A DNA stretch of 41,502 nucleotides. Origin: Bacteroidota bacterium (GTDB lineage Bacteria > Bacteroidota > Bacteroidia > Chitinophagales > Chitinophagaceae). The notes under the pieces are model-generated. The model was not told the origin of the DNA. It was given only the letters and a program-made list of their open reading frames with translations, and searched no databases. The translations under genes were made by a program, and so were the position numbers. Numbering within the stretch: the stretch's first letter is position 1; each line of letters starts with the position of its first letter. The stretch covers positions 1 through 41,502 of the forward strand of contig CANJPH010000019.1 of the NCBI GenBank assembly GCA_947476145.1, written 5' to 3'. Shown here one piece after another: positions 33,802 to 40,990 of the stretch.

Positions 33802-36366
33802 ATGAAATTAGTAAAAATGCTATTTCTGGGTCTTTTTTTGGTATGCTTAACGGGTGCTCTACAAGCCCAATCTGGAGGCAATCTATTGGCTTCCAAGGAC
33901 TTAAGTACCGTTAAGGTAGATGCGCTTACGGATGCCGAAGTGGCTCAAATACAAGCGCAGCTTAAACAAGCAGGGGTCACCATTGATATGGTGGAATCTC
34001 AGGCTATTGCAAAGGGCATGAGCCCAGCAGAGTTTGCTAAATTAAAAACTAGATTAAGTTCGGTAAAAGCGAGTGATGCAAAAAATTCCAAGTCACCATT
34101 ATCTAAGAAAACAAGCAAAGGGTTGGATTTAATGCTAGACACGGATTCTTTACAACCAGAAACCAACAATCTACCAAAAATTAACCCCTTGATTTATGGA
34201 TCTGAATTATTTAGCCAAAATAATGCCGGCTATTCAGCGAATCAAAATATGGCTACTCCCATTAACTATATAGTGGGACCGAATGATGTTTTGAAATTGG
34301 TAATTTATGGTGTACAAGAATTTAGCAGTGATTTAAACGTCTCAAAAGAAGGTCGTGTACAAATTGATAATGTGGGCCAGGTAAAAGTGGCGGGTTTAAC
34401 CATAGAAGCAGCTACCGATTTAATTAAAAATCAATTGGCTAGGACAGCTTATCCAAGTATTAGAAGTGGTGAAACAAAAATTGCTTTAACGGTAGGTGAT
34501 ATTAGAACGGTGCAAGTAACCGTAATTGGTGCTTTGAAATCGGGCAAGTACAATGTTTCTTCTTTATCCAATGTATTAAGTGTGATTGCCGAAGCAGGTG
34601 GACCAAACGAAATTGGTTCTTATCGTAATATTGAATTAATCCGTGACAATAAAGTATTTAAGAAAATAGATTTGTATGCCTTTATGAAAAATGGCGATCA
34701 GTCTAATATGGTGGCGGTAAAAGACAATGATGTTATTCGTATTCCTTCTTATGCTAGCCGTTTTGAAATTAAAGGACAGGTAAAACGCCCTGGTATTTTT
34801 GAAGTAGGTGAAGCGGAGCCTTTTAATAGTTTTGTTCAATACGCAGGTGGATTTGATGATACCGCGTATACCGCTTGGGTAAAAATTATTCAAAAGAATG
34901 ATAAAGAAAAAGCAGTAAAGGATTTATCGGCTGCGGACTATGCAACCTACCAACCACAGGGTGGGGATGTGATTAGTGTTTCCAAAGTGTTGGATCGTTT
35001 TCAAAATAGAGTGAAGTTATCGGGTGCAGTGTTTAGACCAGATGTTTATCAATTAACACCGGGTATGCGCATAAGCGATTTAGTACAAAGAGCAGACGGT
35101 GTGAAGGAGGACGCGTTTTTAGGCAGGGCACAATTAATTCGCTTAAAGCCCAATTTATTAAAAGAGTTAATCACCATAAATTTAAATAAGGCCTTACAAA
35201 AAAGTCCTTCAGACAATATTGAACTACAAAGAGAGGATGAATTGTATATTAATTCGGTGGTGGATTTAAGAGATTCTTTAACCATTGATTTATTAGGTGA
35301 AGTAAGATCACAAGGAAAGTTTAACTATGTGGATAGTATGACGGTGAAGGATTTAATTTTAATGGCCGGTGGTTTTACCTATGCTGCCAACAAGCAAGTG
35401 GAAGTAGCAAGACAGGTACAGTTTGAGGATAAAGTAAATTCAAACAAAGTAGCTACTATTTTAAGAACCGAAATTAATGGAGACTTAAGTTTTAATCCTG
35501 GTCAAGAAAATTTTGTATTGCAACCTATGGACGTTGTAACCATTACTAAAAAAGTAGGTTTTGTAAAACCGGAAGTAGTAAGTATTTCGGGACAAGTGCA
35601 AAGCACGGGTAAATATACTTTAAGTAGCAGGGTGGACAGAGTAAGTGATATTGTAAGACGTTCGGGCGGTTTAATTGACGATGCGTATAGCGAAGGCGCT
35701 TTTATTAAAAGAAGCAGGTATAATATTGATTCTTTAAAATCCGATGAATCAAAAACAAGTATTGAGCAAGCCTATAATCGTAAATTTAAAGCACAGCAGG
35801 AAGCAGAAAAAGAAAACTTAGTAAAGGTAGCAGGCGCAACCACCAATGCAGGAGTCGTGGATCCAAATAGCCAAAAGAAAAAATTAAAAGACACATTAGA
35901 TGTTTTGTATAAAGAGTTAGAACAGGATTATTATCAAATTGCGATTGACATTAATCAAATTATGAAAAATCCAGGCTCTGAACTAGACTTAGTATTAAGA
36001 GATAAGGATGAAGTGGTGATTCCTAAAATGGATAACCGTGTAAAAATTAGTGGTGGCGTTTTAAGACCTACCAATATTGTTTATAGAGATGGATTATCTA
36101 TTGGAGAATGTATTTCGGCAGCGGGCGGTATTAGTGAATATGCAAAACGTGGCCGAGCGTATGTTATTTATGCAAATGGAAAATCAAATAGAACAAAACG
36201 CTTTGGTTTTTTTAGAATAAATCCAACTATTAAGCCGGGTAGTGAAGTAGTATTGCCAGAGACCAATGAGAAGAAGGATAAACCATTAAATACCATTGTT
36301 CAGTTAATATCTATCCTAGCACAAATTGGTGGAACCTTAGCTACCATTAGTATTTTAAATAAATAA
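33802..36366 (+). CDS. Wza-like outer-membrane polysaccharide export protein with six SLBB domains
   Basis: An 854-residue exported protein (signal peptide about 1-23, ending LQAQ) for passage of polysaccharide across the periplasm and outer membrane. A short helical region (DAEVAQIQAQLKQAGVT) and a linker precede the poly-export domain (about 150-240: INYIVGPNDVLKLVIYG). Six SLBB-type repeats follow, recognisable from VTVIGALKSGKYNV, FEIKGQVKRPGIFEV, VKLSGAVFRPDVYQL, IDLLGEVRSQGKFNY, VSISGQVQSTGKYTL and VKISGGVLRP, each followed by an AGG-type turn. A hydrophobic helix closes it. E. coli Wza is 379 residues, so this is the long Bacteroidota form with extra SLBB domains. wzz-2 starts 5 bp later. 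Confidence 0.9.
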   Translation: MKLVKMLFLGLFLVCLTGALQAQSGGNLLASKDLSTVKVDALTDAEVAQIQAQLKQAGVTIDMVESQAIAKGMSPAEFAKLKTRLSSVKASDAKNSKSPLSKKTSKGLDLMLDTDSLQPETNNLPKINPLIYGSELFSQNNAGYSANQNMATPINYIVGPNDVLKLVIYGVQEFSSDLNVSKEGRVQIDNVGQVKVAGLTIEAATDLIKNQLARTAYPSIRSGETKIALTVGDIRTVQVTVIGALKSGKYNVSSLSNVLSVIAEAGGPNEIGSYRNIELIRDNKVFKKIDLYAFMKNGDQSNMVAVKDNDVIRIPSYASRFEIKGQVKRPGIFEVGEAEPFNSFVQYAGGFDDTAYTAWVKIIQKNDKEKAVKDLSAADYATYQPQGGDVISVSKVLDRFQNRVKLSGAVFRPDVYQLTPGMRISDLVQRADGVKEDAFLGRAQLIRLKPNLLKELITINLNKALQKSPSDNIELQREDELYINSVVDLRDSLTIDLLGEVRSQGKFNYVDSMTVKDLILMAGGFTYAANKQVEVARQVQFEDKVNSNKVATILRTEINGDLSFNPGQENFVLQPMDVVTITKKVGFVKPEVVSISGQVQSTGKYTLSSRVDRVSDIVRRSGGLIDDAYSEGAFIKRSRYNIDSLKSDESKTSIEQAYNRKFKAQQEAEKENLVKVAGATTNAGVVDPNSQKKKLKDTLDVLYKELEQDYYQIAIDINQIMKNPGSELDLVLRDKDEVVIPKMDNRVKISGGVLRPTNIVYRDGLSIGECISAAGGISEYAKRGRAYVIYANGKSNRTKRFGFFRINPTIKPGSEVVLPETNEKKDKPLNTIVQLISILAQIGGTLATISILNK

Positions 36367-36371
36367 TCGTA

Positions 36372-37460
36372 ATGTCTGAACAACTAAATAATCCAGCTAC
36401 AGATAACGACGAAATTTCTTTAAAGGAATTAGTCCTTAAAATAAAGGAATGGGTAGCTTATTTAAAAACCAAATTTTTGCTCATTGTATTAATGGGTTTA
36501 ATAGGAGGAATTTTGGGTTATACCTATGCTTATTTTCAAAAACCAACTTATAAAGCGGTATTAACTTTTGCATTAGAGGAAGATAAAGGGGGTGGTGGCG
36601 GATTAGGTGGTGCTTTGGGACTTGCAAGCAGTTTTGGTATTGATGTAGGTGGTTCTGGTGGTGGTGCATTTGCCGGAAGTAACTTAATGGAATTAATGAA
36701 GAGTAGACTATTGGTTGAAAAAACTTTATTAAACCCAGTTGTGGTGGGAAATGAAACCATAACTATTGCAGAGTATTATATTCGCAATAATAAATTAAGA
36801 GAAAAGTGGTTAGAAAAACCGGAACTTAAAAATATTCAGTTCTTACCTAATGCGGATAGATCTAAATTTACTTTACAGCAGGATTCGGTTTTACAAAGCT
36901 TATTTAAAGCCCTAACAGATCCTAAAGCCTTGGGTATTTTACAAAAAGACAAGAAAGTATCTATTACGAGCATTGAGGTTACAAATGAAAATGAGGCGTT
37001 TGCTAAAACATTTTGTGAAAACCTAGCGAAAGAAACTTCTGAATTTTATATCGAAACCAAGAGTAAAAAATCTCGCTTAAATGTAGAAATTTTACAAAAG
37101 CAAGCAGATAGCATTAGAGGTGAATTGAATGGTGCGATCACGGGTGTAGCCGCTGAGATGGATAATGTATATAATTTAAATCCAGCCTTTAATGTAAGAA
37201 GCACGCCTAGTAAAAGAAGACAGGTGGACGTACAAGCGAACACAGCAATACTTACACAGTTAGTAGCACAGTTAGAACTTTCAAAAGTTACTTTAAGAAA
37301 AGAAACACCATTAATACAAGTAATTGATAAACCTATACTGCCTTTGGAGAAAGAAAAAGTAGGCAAATTAAAGTCCTTAATATTAGGCGGCTTTTTAGCT
37401 GGCTTTTTAACGGTATTGTATTTGGTATTTGGGCGATTGTATAAAAAATTAGTTGAATAA
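36372..37460 (+). CDS. Wzz-type chain-length regulator / polysaccharide co-polymerase 2
   Basis: A 362-residue inner-membrane protein with helices at about 36-55 and 335-355. KPTYKAVLTFALEED follows TM1, then a very glycine-rich stretch (GGGGGLGGALGLASSFG, DVGGSGGGAFAG). The proline motif PLIQVIDKPILPLEKEKVG stands before TM2. It parallels the protein at 20400-21446 motif for motif (SYKAVATF/TYKAVLTF, IMQSRLIVEKVLL/LMKSRLLVEKTLL), so the two are paralogues. There is no kinase domain. Placed 5 bp after the export gene, it would form the periplasmic partner of that protein. With two copies in one locus, either two polymers or two chain-length classes are possible. Confidence 0.9.
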   Translation: MSEQLNNPATDNDEISLKELVLKIKEWVAYLKTKFLLIVLMGLIGGILGYTYAYFQKPTYKAVLTFALEEDKGGGGGLGGALGLASSFGIDVGGSGGGAFAGSNLMELMKSRLLVEKTLLNPVVVGNETITIAEYYIRNNKLREKWLEKPELKNIQFLPNADRSKFTLQQDSVLQSLFKALTDPKALGILQKDKKVSITSIEVTNENEAFAKTFCENLAKETSEFYIETKSKKSRLNVEILQKQADSIRGELNGAITGVAAEMDNVYNLNPAFNVRSTPSKRRQVDVQANTAILTQLVAQLELSKVTLRKETPLIQVIDKPILPLEKEKVGKLKSLILGGFLAGFLTVLYLVFGRLYKKLVE

Positions 37461-37512
37461 CTTGAAATTATATTTCGGTAAATAAATCCTTTCATTTCAA
37501 ACCCCCATTTGA

Positions 37513-39444
37513 ATGTCACCATCAAATAATGCAAACATGTTAAAGAAAATAAATATCGTCCCCCGTTGGATCATATTTTTGCTTGACATTGGGGTCACCT
37601 GCTTTTCCTTTTTATTGGCCTTAATACTTCAAAAGAATTTAGTATTAAGTTCATTACAATGGGAGCCGGTATTAAACACTTTTATCTTACTAACCATTTC
37701 CAACCTGTTGGTATTTGCTAGTGTAAAAACCTATTCTGGAATTGTTAGATACACGGGCATGCAGGATGCAGTGCGTATAATAGTAGCCGTATTTTTATCA
37801 TCTGCTTTGCTTTTATTGGTATCCAAAGCAACGGAAGGTTCGGCGAATACCTTTGTTTTAGACAATGTAGTGATCATACTATACTCAAGCTTTAGCTTCC
37901 TATGTTTAATTAGTTATCGCATTGCTGTGAAGTTTTTATTCTCGTATGCGAAGAACTATAAGATGAAGAAAAAAACAGTAGTGATATTTGGAGCGGGTGA
38001 AGCGGGGGTAGCTACCAAGCGTGTATTAGAACATGACACCCATAACAATATTAATTTACTAGCTTTCATAGACGACGACCGTAAGAAAACTAATAAGGCT
38101 TTGGACGGTGTGCCTATTGTAAGCTTTGCCGATTTTTCAGAAATGGTGAAAATAAACGAGGTAGATGAGTTAGTTATCTCCAGCTTTACCATTACTACCA
38201 AAAGGAAAAATGATATTGTAGATTTTTGTTTGAATCACGACATACAAGTATTAAACGTGCCCCCTTATAATAAATGGAATGAGGGTAGGTTTAATAGTAA
38301 GCAATTACAAACTATAAAAATTGAGGACTTATTAGAGCGTGATGCTATTGTTATAAATAATAACCAAATCCGCAATCAAATTAAAGGGAAGCGTGTATTG
38401 GTTACAGGCGCTGCAGGATCTATAGGAAGTGAAATTGTAAGACAGTTATTAGCTTATCATCCTGAATTAATTATATTATGTGATCAAGCAGAAACACCAT
38501 TACATAGTTTAGAATTAGAACTAAACGAAAGGAAAACGAATGTAAACTGTATACCATTCCTTGCCGATATTACTAGTGAGCAAAGGATGGAGGATATGTT
38601 TACGCAGTTTAAGCCACAATATGTATACCACGCAGCTGCTTATAAACATGTTCCAATGATGGAATTAAATCCAAGTGAAGCAGTTAAAAATAATGTACTA
38701 GGAACAAAACTTATTTCAGATTTATCGGTAAAGCATTATGTAGAACGTTTTGTAATGGTAAGTACCGATAAAGCAGTTAACCCTACCAATGTAATGGGTG
38801 CGAGTAAACGCTTGGCAGAAATTTATGTGCAAGGACTTTCAAAAGAAATTGCAAATAGCACTAAGTTTATCACTACCCGCTTTGGAAATGTATTAGGAAG
38901 TAATGGTTCGGTAATTAATAGGTTTAAAGATCAAATATTAAAAGGGGGGCCTGTTACTGTAACCCATCCTAATATTACGCGTTACTTTATGACCATACCG
39001 GAAGCTTGTCAATTGGTTCTCGAAGCGGGCAGTATGGGGAATGGTGGAGAGATATTTGTGTTTGATATGGGTGAGCCGGTAACCATTGCCGACCTAGCTA
39101 AGAAAATGATTAGGTTATATGGCTATATTCCTAATATTGATATTGATATAACTTATAGCGGATTAAGACCAGGTGAAAAATTATATGAGGAGTTATTAAG
39201 TGATGCCGAAAACACACTAAAAACCTATCATGAAAAAATCATGATTGCCAAAGTGCGAGAAGTTGCTTTACATGATATAGAAGCGAAGTTTACTGAGTTT
39301 AGAAGGTTGGTAAATAGTTCTGAAAACGAGAACGAAATGGTGGCTTTAATGAAGGCCCTAGTGCCAGAGTTTATTAGCAACAATAGTGTGTTTGAGAGTT
39401 TGGATGGTAATGCTAAGGTTGTCGGGATTGGGGGGGGGGGGTAG
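37513..39444 (+). CDS. Nucleotide-sugar 4,6-dehydratase, CapD/PglF/WbpM family
   Basis: A 643-residue membrane-bound enzyme that converts a UDP-GlcNAc-type sugar into its 4-keto-6-deoxy form, the first step to di-amino or 6-deoxy sugars. Four N-terminal helices (about 20-150) precede a Rossmann domain (GAGEAGVATKRVL, 160-172) and the catalytic SDR domain (VLVTGAAGSIGSEI at 295-308). In the catalytic motif STDKAVNPTNVMGASKR the usual tyrosine is replaced by M428, with K432 kept, which is typical of this family. The start at 37513 is preferred, with ATG 37537 as alternative. The C-terminus is GIGGGG, made by a G12 tract just before the stop. Confidence 0.9.
   Translation: MSPSNNANMLKKINIVPRWIIFLLDIGVTCFSFLLALILQKNLVLSSLQWEPVLNTFILLTISNLLVFASVKTYSGIVRYTGMQDAVRIIVAVFLSSALLLLVSKATEGSANTFVLDNVVIILYSSFSFLCLISYRIAVKFLFSYAKNYKMKKKTVVIFGAGEAGVATKRVLEHDTHNNINLLAFIDDDRKKTNKALDGVPIVSFADFSEMVKINEVDELVISSFTITTKRKNDIVDFCLNHDIQVLNVPPYNKWNEGRFNSKQLQTIKIEDLLERDAIVINNNQIRNQIKGKRVLVTGAAGSIGSEIVRQLLAYHPELIILCDQAETPLHSLELELNERKTNVNCIPFLADITSEQRMEDMFTQFKPQYVYHAAAYKHVPMMELNPSEAVKNNVLGTKLISDLSVKHYVERFVMVSTDKAVNPTNVMGASKRLAEIYVQGLSKEIANSTKFITTRFGNVLGSNGSVINRFKDQILKGGPVTVTHPNITRYFMTIPEACQLVLEAGSMGNGGEIFVFDMGEPVTIADLAKKMIRLYGYIPNIDIDITYSGLRPGEKLYEELLSDAENTLKTYHEKIMIAKVREVALHDIEAKFTEFRRLVNSSENENEMVALMKALVPEFISNNSVFESLDGNAKVVGIGGGG
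39430..39441 (+). repeat. G12 homopolymer tract at the end of the dehydratase gene
   Basis: Twelve consecutive G bases form the last four glycine codons; the stop TAG follows at once. One base less would end in GRNF; one more would add VEIFKTR. Either change alters only the tail. Slippage or assembly error is likely at such a run. Confidence 0.95.
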
Positions 39445-39500
39445 AAATTTTTAAAACTAGATAATTTATATTTTATACTCAATTATACATATTTTTACTA

Positions 39501-39521
39501 CTCAATATTGAGCTATATTTG
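39501..39521 (+). promoter_or_regulatory. Palindrome and -7-like box before the winged-helix gene
   Basis: A perfect 12-bp palindrome, CTCAATATTGAG (39501-39512), is followed at 39514-39521 by TATATTTG, which matches TAnnTTTG. No TTG lies at the usual distance upstream. A related ATATCGAG sequence follows at about 39529. A repressor binding the palindrome could block this start. Confidence 0.4.
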
Positions 39522-39554
39522 CTTATCGATATCGAGTTTTCATTATTAATATGT

Positions 39555-39573
39555 GACTCAGGACGGCGAAGCC
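39555..39573 (+). promoter_or_regulatory. 19-nt leader motif, copy 2
   Basis: Second copy of the motif described at 33724-33742 (16 of 19 bases equal). Here the GGCGAAGCC core extends to a 5-bp stem, ACGGC-GAA-GCCGT (39563-39575). It lies between a -7-like box and the start codon of the winged-helix gene. Confidence 0.45.
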
Positions 39574-39629
39574 GTAATAGTATCATCGGTTTATTTATCA
39601 ATTAATCTTTTAGTTTCTCATCTACCCCA

Positions 39630-40166
39630 ATGATCTTAGATAAAATTTTTACTGGTAAAATTCGAGTGCAGTTACTCACAAAACTGCTACTCAACCCCTC
39701 TAGCACCGTGTATTTGCGCGGTTTGGAACGAGATTTAGGCGTAAGCAGTAATACTGTGCGTTTGGAATTAAATAAGCTATCGGACATGCAACTCATACAG
39801 GAGCAGGCCGACGATGAAAACACTAAAACAAAACATTATTCTGTAAATACAAAACACCCCATGTTTAAGTCCTTAAGAGGGGTGATTATGCAATATGTGG
39901 GATTGGATCAGATTATTGAAAACGTATTGGATAAGTTAGGAAATGTGGATGAGGTATACTTAACAGGTGACCTTGCCCTAGGAAAAAACAATCCATTTGT
40001 TGATTTGGTGATTGTAGGTGATATTGATAAAGCTTATTTGTACCAGTTAATTGAAAAGGCGGAAACACTTATCGATAAAAAAATACGTGTAGCCTTATAT
40101 CAACCCCTGGAGTTTACCGAGAAAAAGTTGCAGGATGTAGGGGTGTTTATGAAGTTGATGGGGTAG
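39630..40166 (+). CDS. Winged-helix protein with degenerate nucleotidyltransferase domain; likely regulator
   Basis: A 178-residue cytoplasmic protein. Residues about 8-75 form an ArsR/MarR-like winged helix, with LRGLERDLGVSSNTVRLELNKL as the DNA-reading part and a wing around KTKHYSVN. Residues about 90-165 resemble a MNT/pol-beta-type nucleotidyltransferase: VDEVYLTGDLALGKNNPFVDLVIVGD aligns with the usual Y-hGS-A-G---SD-DLhV pattern. However GS is replaced by GD (113-114) and the S-D-x-D metal site is reduced to V124-D125-L, so it is probably inactive and serves as a sensor or binding domain. Palindromes lie on both sides of the gene. A role in controlling the polysaccharide locus is inferred from position. 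Confidence 0.7.
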   Translation: MILDKIFTGKIRVQLLTKLLLNPSSTVYLRGLERDLGVSSNTVRLELNKLSDMQLIQEQADDENTKTKHYSVNTKHPMFKSLRGVIMQYVGLDQIIENVLDKLGNVDEVYLTGDLALGKNNPFVDLVIVGDIDKAYLYQLIEKAETLIDKKIRVALYQPLEFTEKKLQDVGVFMKLMG

Positions 40167-40167
40167 G

Positions 40168-40203
40168 AATTTGGATTAGTGTGGTCCACACTAATTTGGA
40201 TTA
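40168..40203. repeat. 21-bp palindrome overlapping 11-nt direct repeats
   Basis: A perfect palindrome with 10-bp arms, ATTAGTGTGG-T-CCACACTAAT, spans 40175-40195. The 11-mer AATTTGGATTA occurs at 40168-40178 and again at 40193-40203, partly overlapping the arms. It lies 2 bp after the winged-helix gene and 153 bp before the isomerase gene. No T-run follows, so an operator is as likely as a terminator. Confidence 0.6.
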
Positions 40204-40355
40204 TTCACAGATATTCATAAATCACTAATAAATTGAAAATCAATTATTTTATATGTTTGATTTTTTGTTTATAGGTTACCAGAAAAGGTTGAAAAATAGG
40301 TTAAATGTGCGCAGTTTTGTGCGTGTTATATCGGAAAATAACATAGAAAAAATAT

Positions 40356-40982
40356 ATGGAAAATAAATACTACTCAAATTATTTTAAATCAATTGGTCAG
40401 GGATTAGAAAATTCTCTATTCTATGCAAATCAGCAAGTCTCTGAACCTGAGTTGTTTTTTCAAACAATAAAAGGTATTCTAACAAAACTTAGAGAAACTA
40501 GAAATAAAATTTATTTTTTTGGCAATGGAGCTAGTGCTGCTTTTGCAAACCATATGGCATTAGATTTCTCGAAAAATGGTAAAATTTTATCTAGATCACT
40601 AAGTGATAGTGCTTTATTAACAGCTTTATCCAATGATTACACATATGAGAAGGCAATGCTAGAATATTTAAAAATAGAAGGAGTCTCAAAAGATGATTTA
40701 GTAATAACTATAAGTTCAAGTGGCAATAGTCCAAATGTAGTTAGTGTATTGGAGTATTGTAAAGAAAACAATATTAAATCTTTAGCATTGTCTGGCTTGA
40801 AAAATGATAACAAATCAATTACACTTGCAGATTATTCTATTTATGTCCCTATGAAAACATATGGAATGGTTGAATGTATTCATCAAATATTTTTGCATTT
40901 GATTTTGGATGAATCTATGGAAATATTTGAGTGGGATAGGAATGACTTTCAAAACATGAATGCTTCAAATTTTAAACTATAA
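40356..40982 (+). CDS. SIS-domain sugar-phosphate isomerase (GmhA-like)
   Basis: A 208-residue cytoplasmic protein with the SIS fold. The substrate loop is FFGNGASAAFANHMALDFSK; the phosphate-binding serines are in ITISSSGNSPNVVSVLEYC; SLALSGLKND follows. The C-terminal motif VECIHQIFLHLILD resembles the metal-binding helix of sedoheptulose-7-phosphate isomerase (GmhA). The acidic residue after the NH motif is Asp rather than the Glu of E. coli GmhA. It may make heptose precursors for the polymer, which would agree with a GT9-type transferase earlier in the locus. A different sugar-phosphate cannot be excluded. It has its own 189-bp upstream region and is followed 8 bp later by ugd. Confidence 0.8.
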   Translation: MENKYYSNYFKSIGQGLENSLFYANQQVSEPELFFQTIKGILTKLRETRNKIYFFGNGASAAFANHMALDFSKNGKILSRSLSDSALLTALSNDYTYEKAMLEYLKIEGVSKDDLVITISSSGNSPNVVSVLEYCKENNIKSLALSGLKNDNKSITLADYSIYVPMKTYGMVECIHQIFLHLILDESMEIFEWDRNDFQNMNASNFKL

Positions 40983-40990
40983 TATAAAAG

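Noticed and set aside
37046..37534. 162-codon minus-strand frame over the end of wzz-2
   Set aside because: It is fully antisense to a well-supported gene and shows no domain or promoter of its own.
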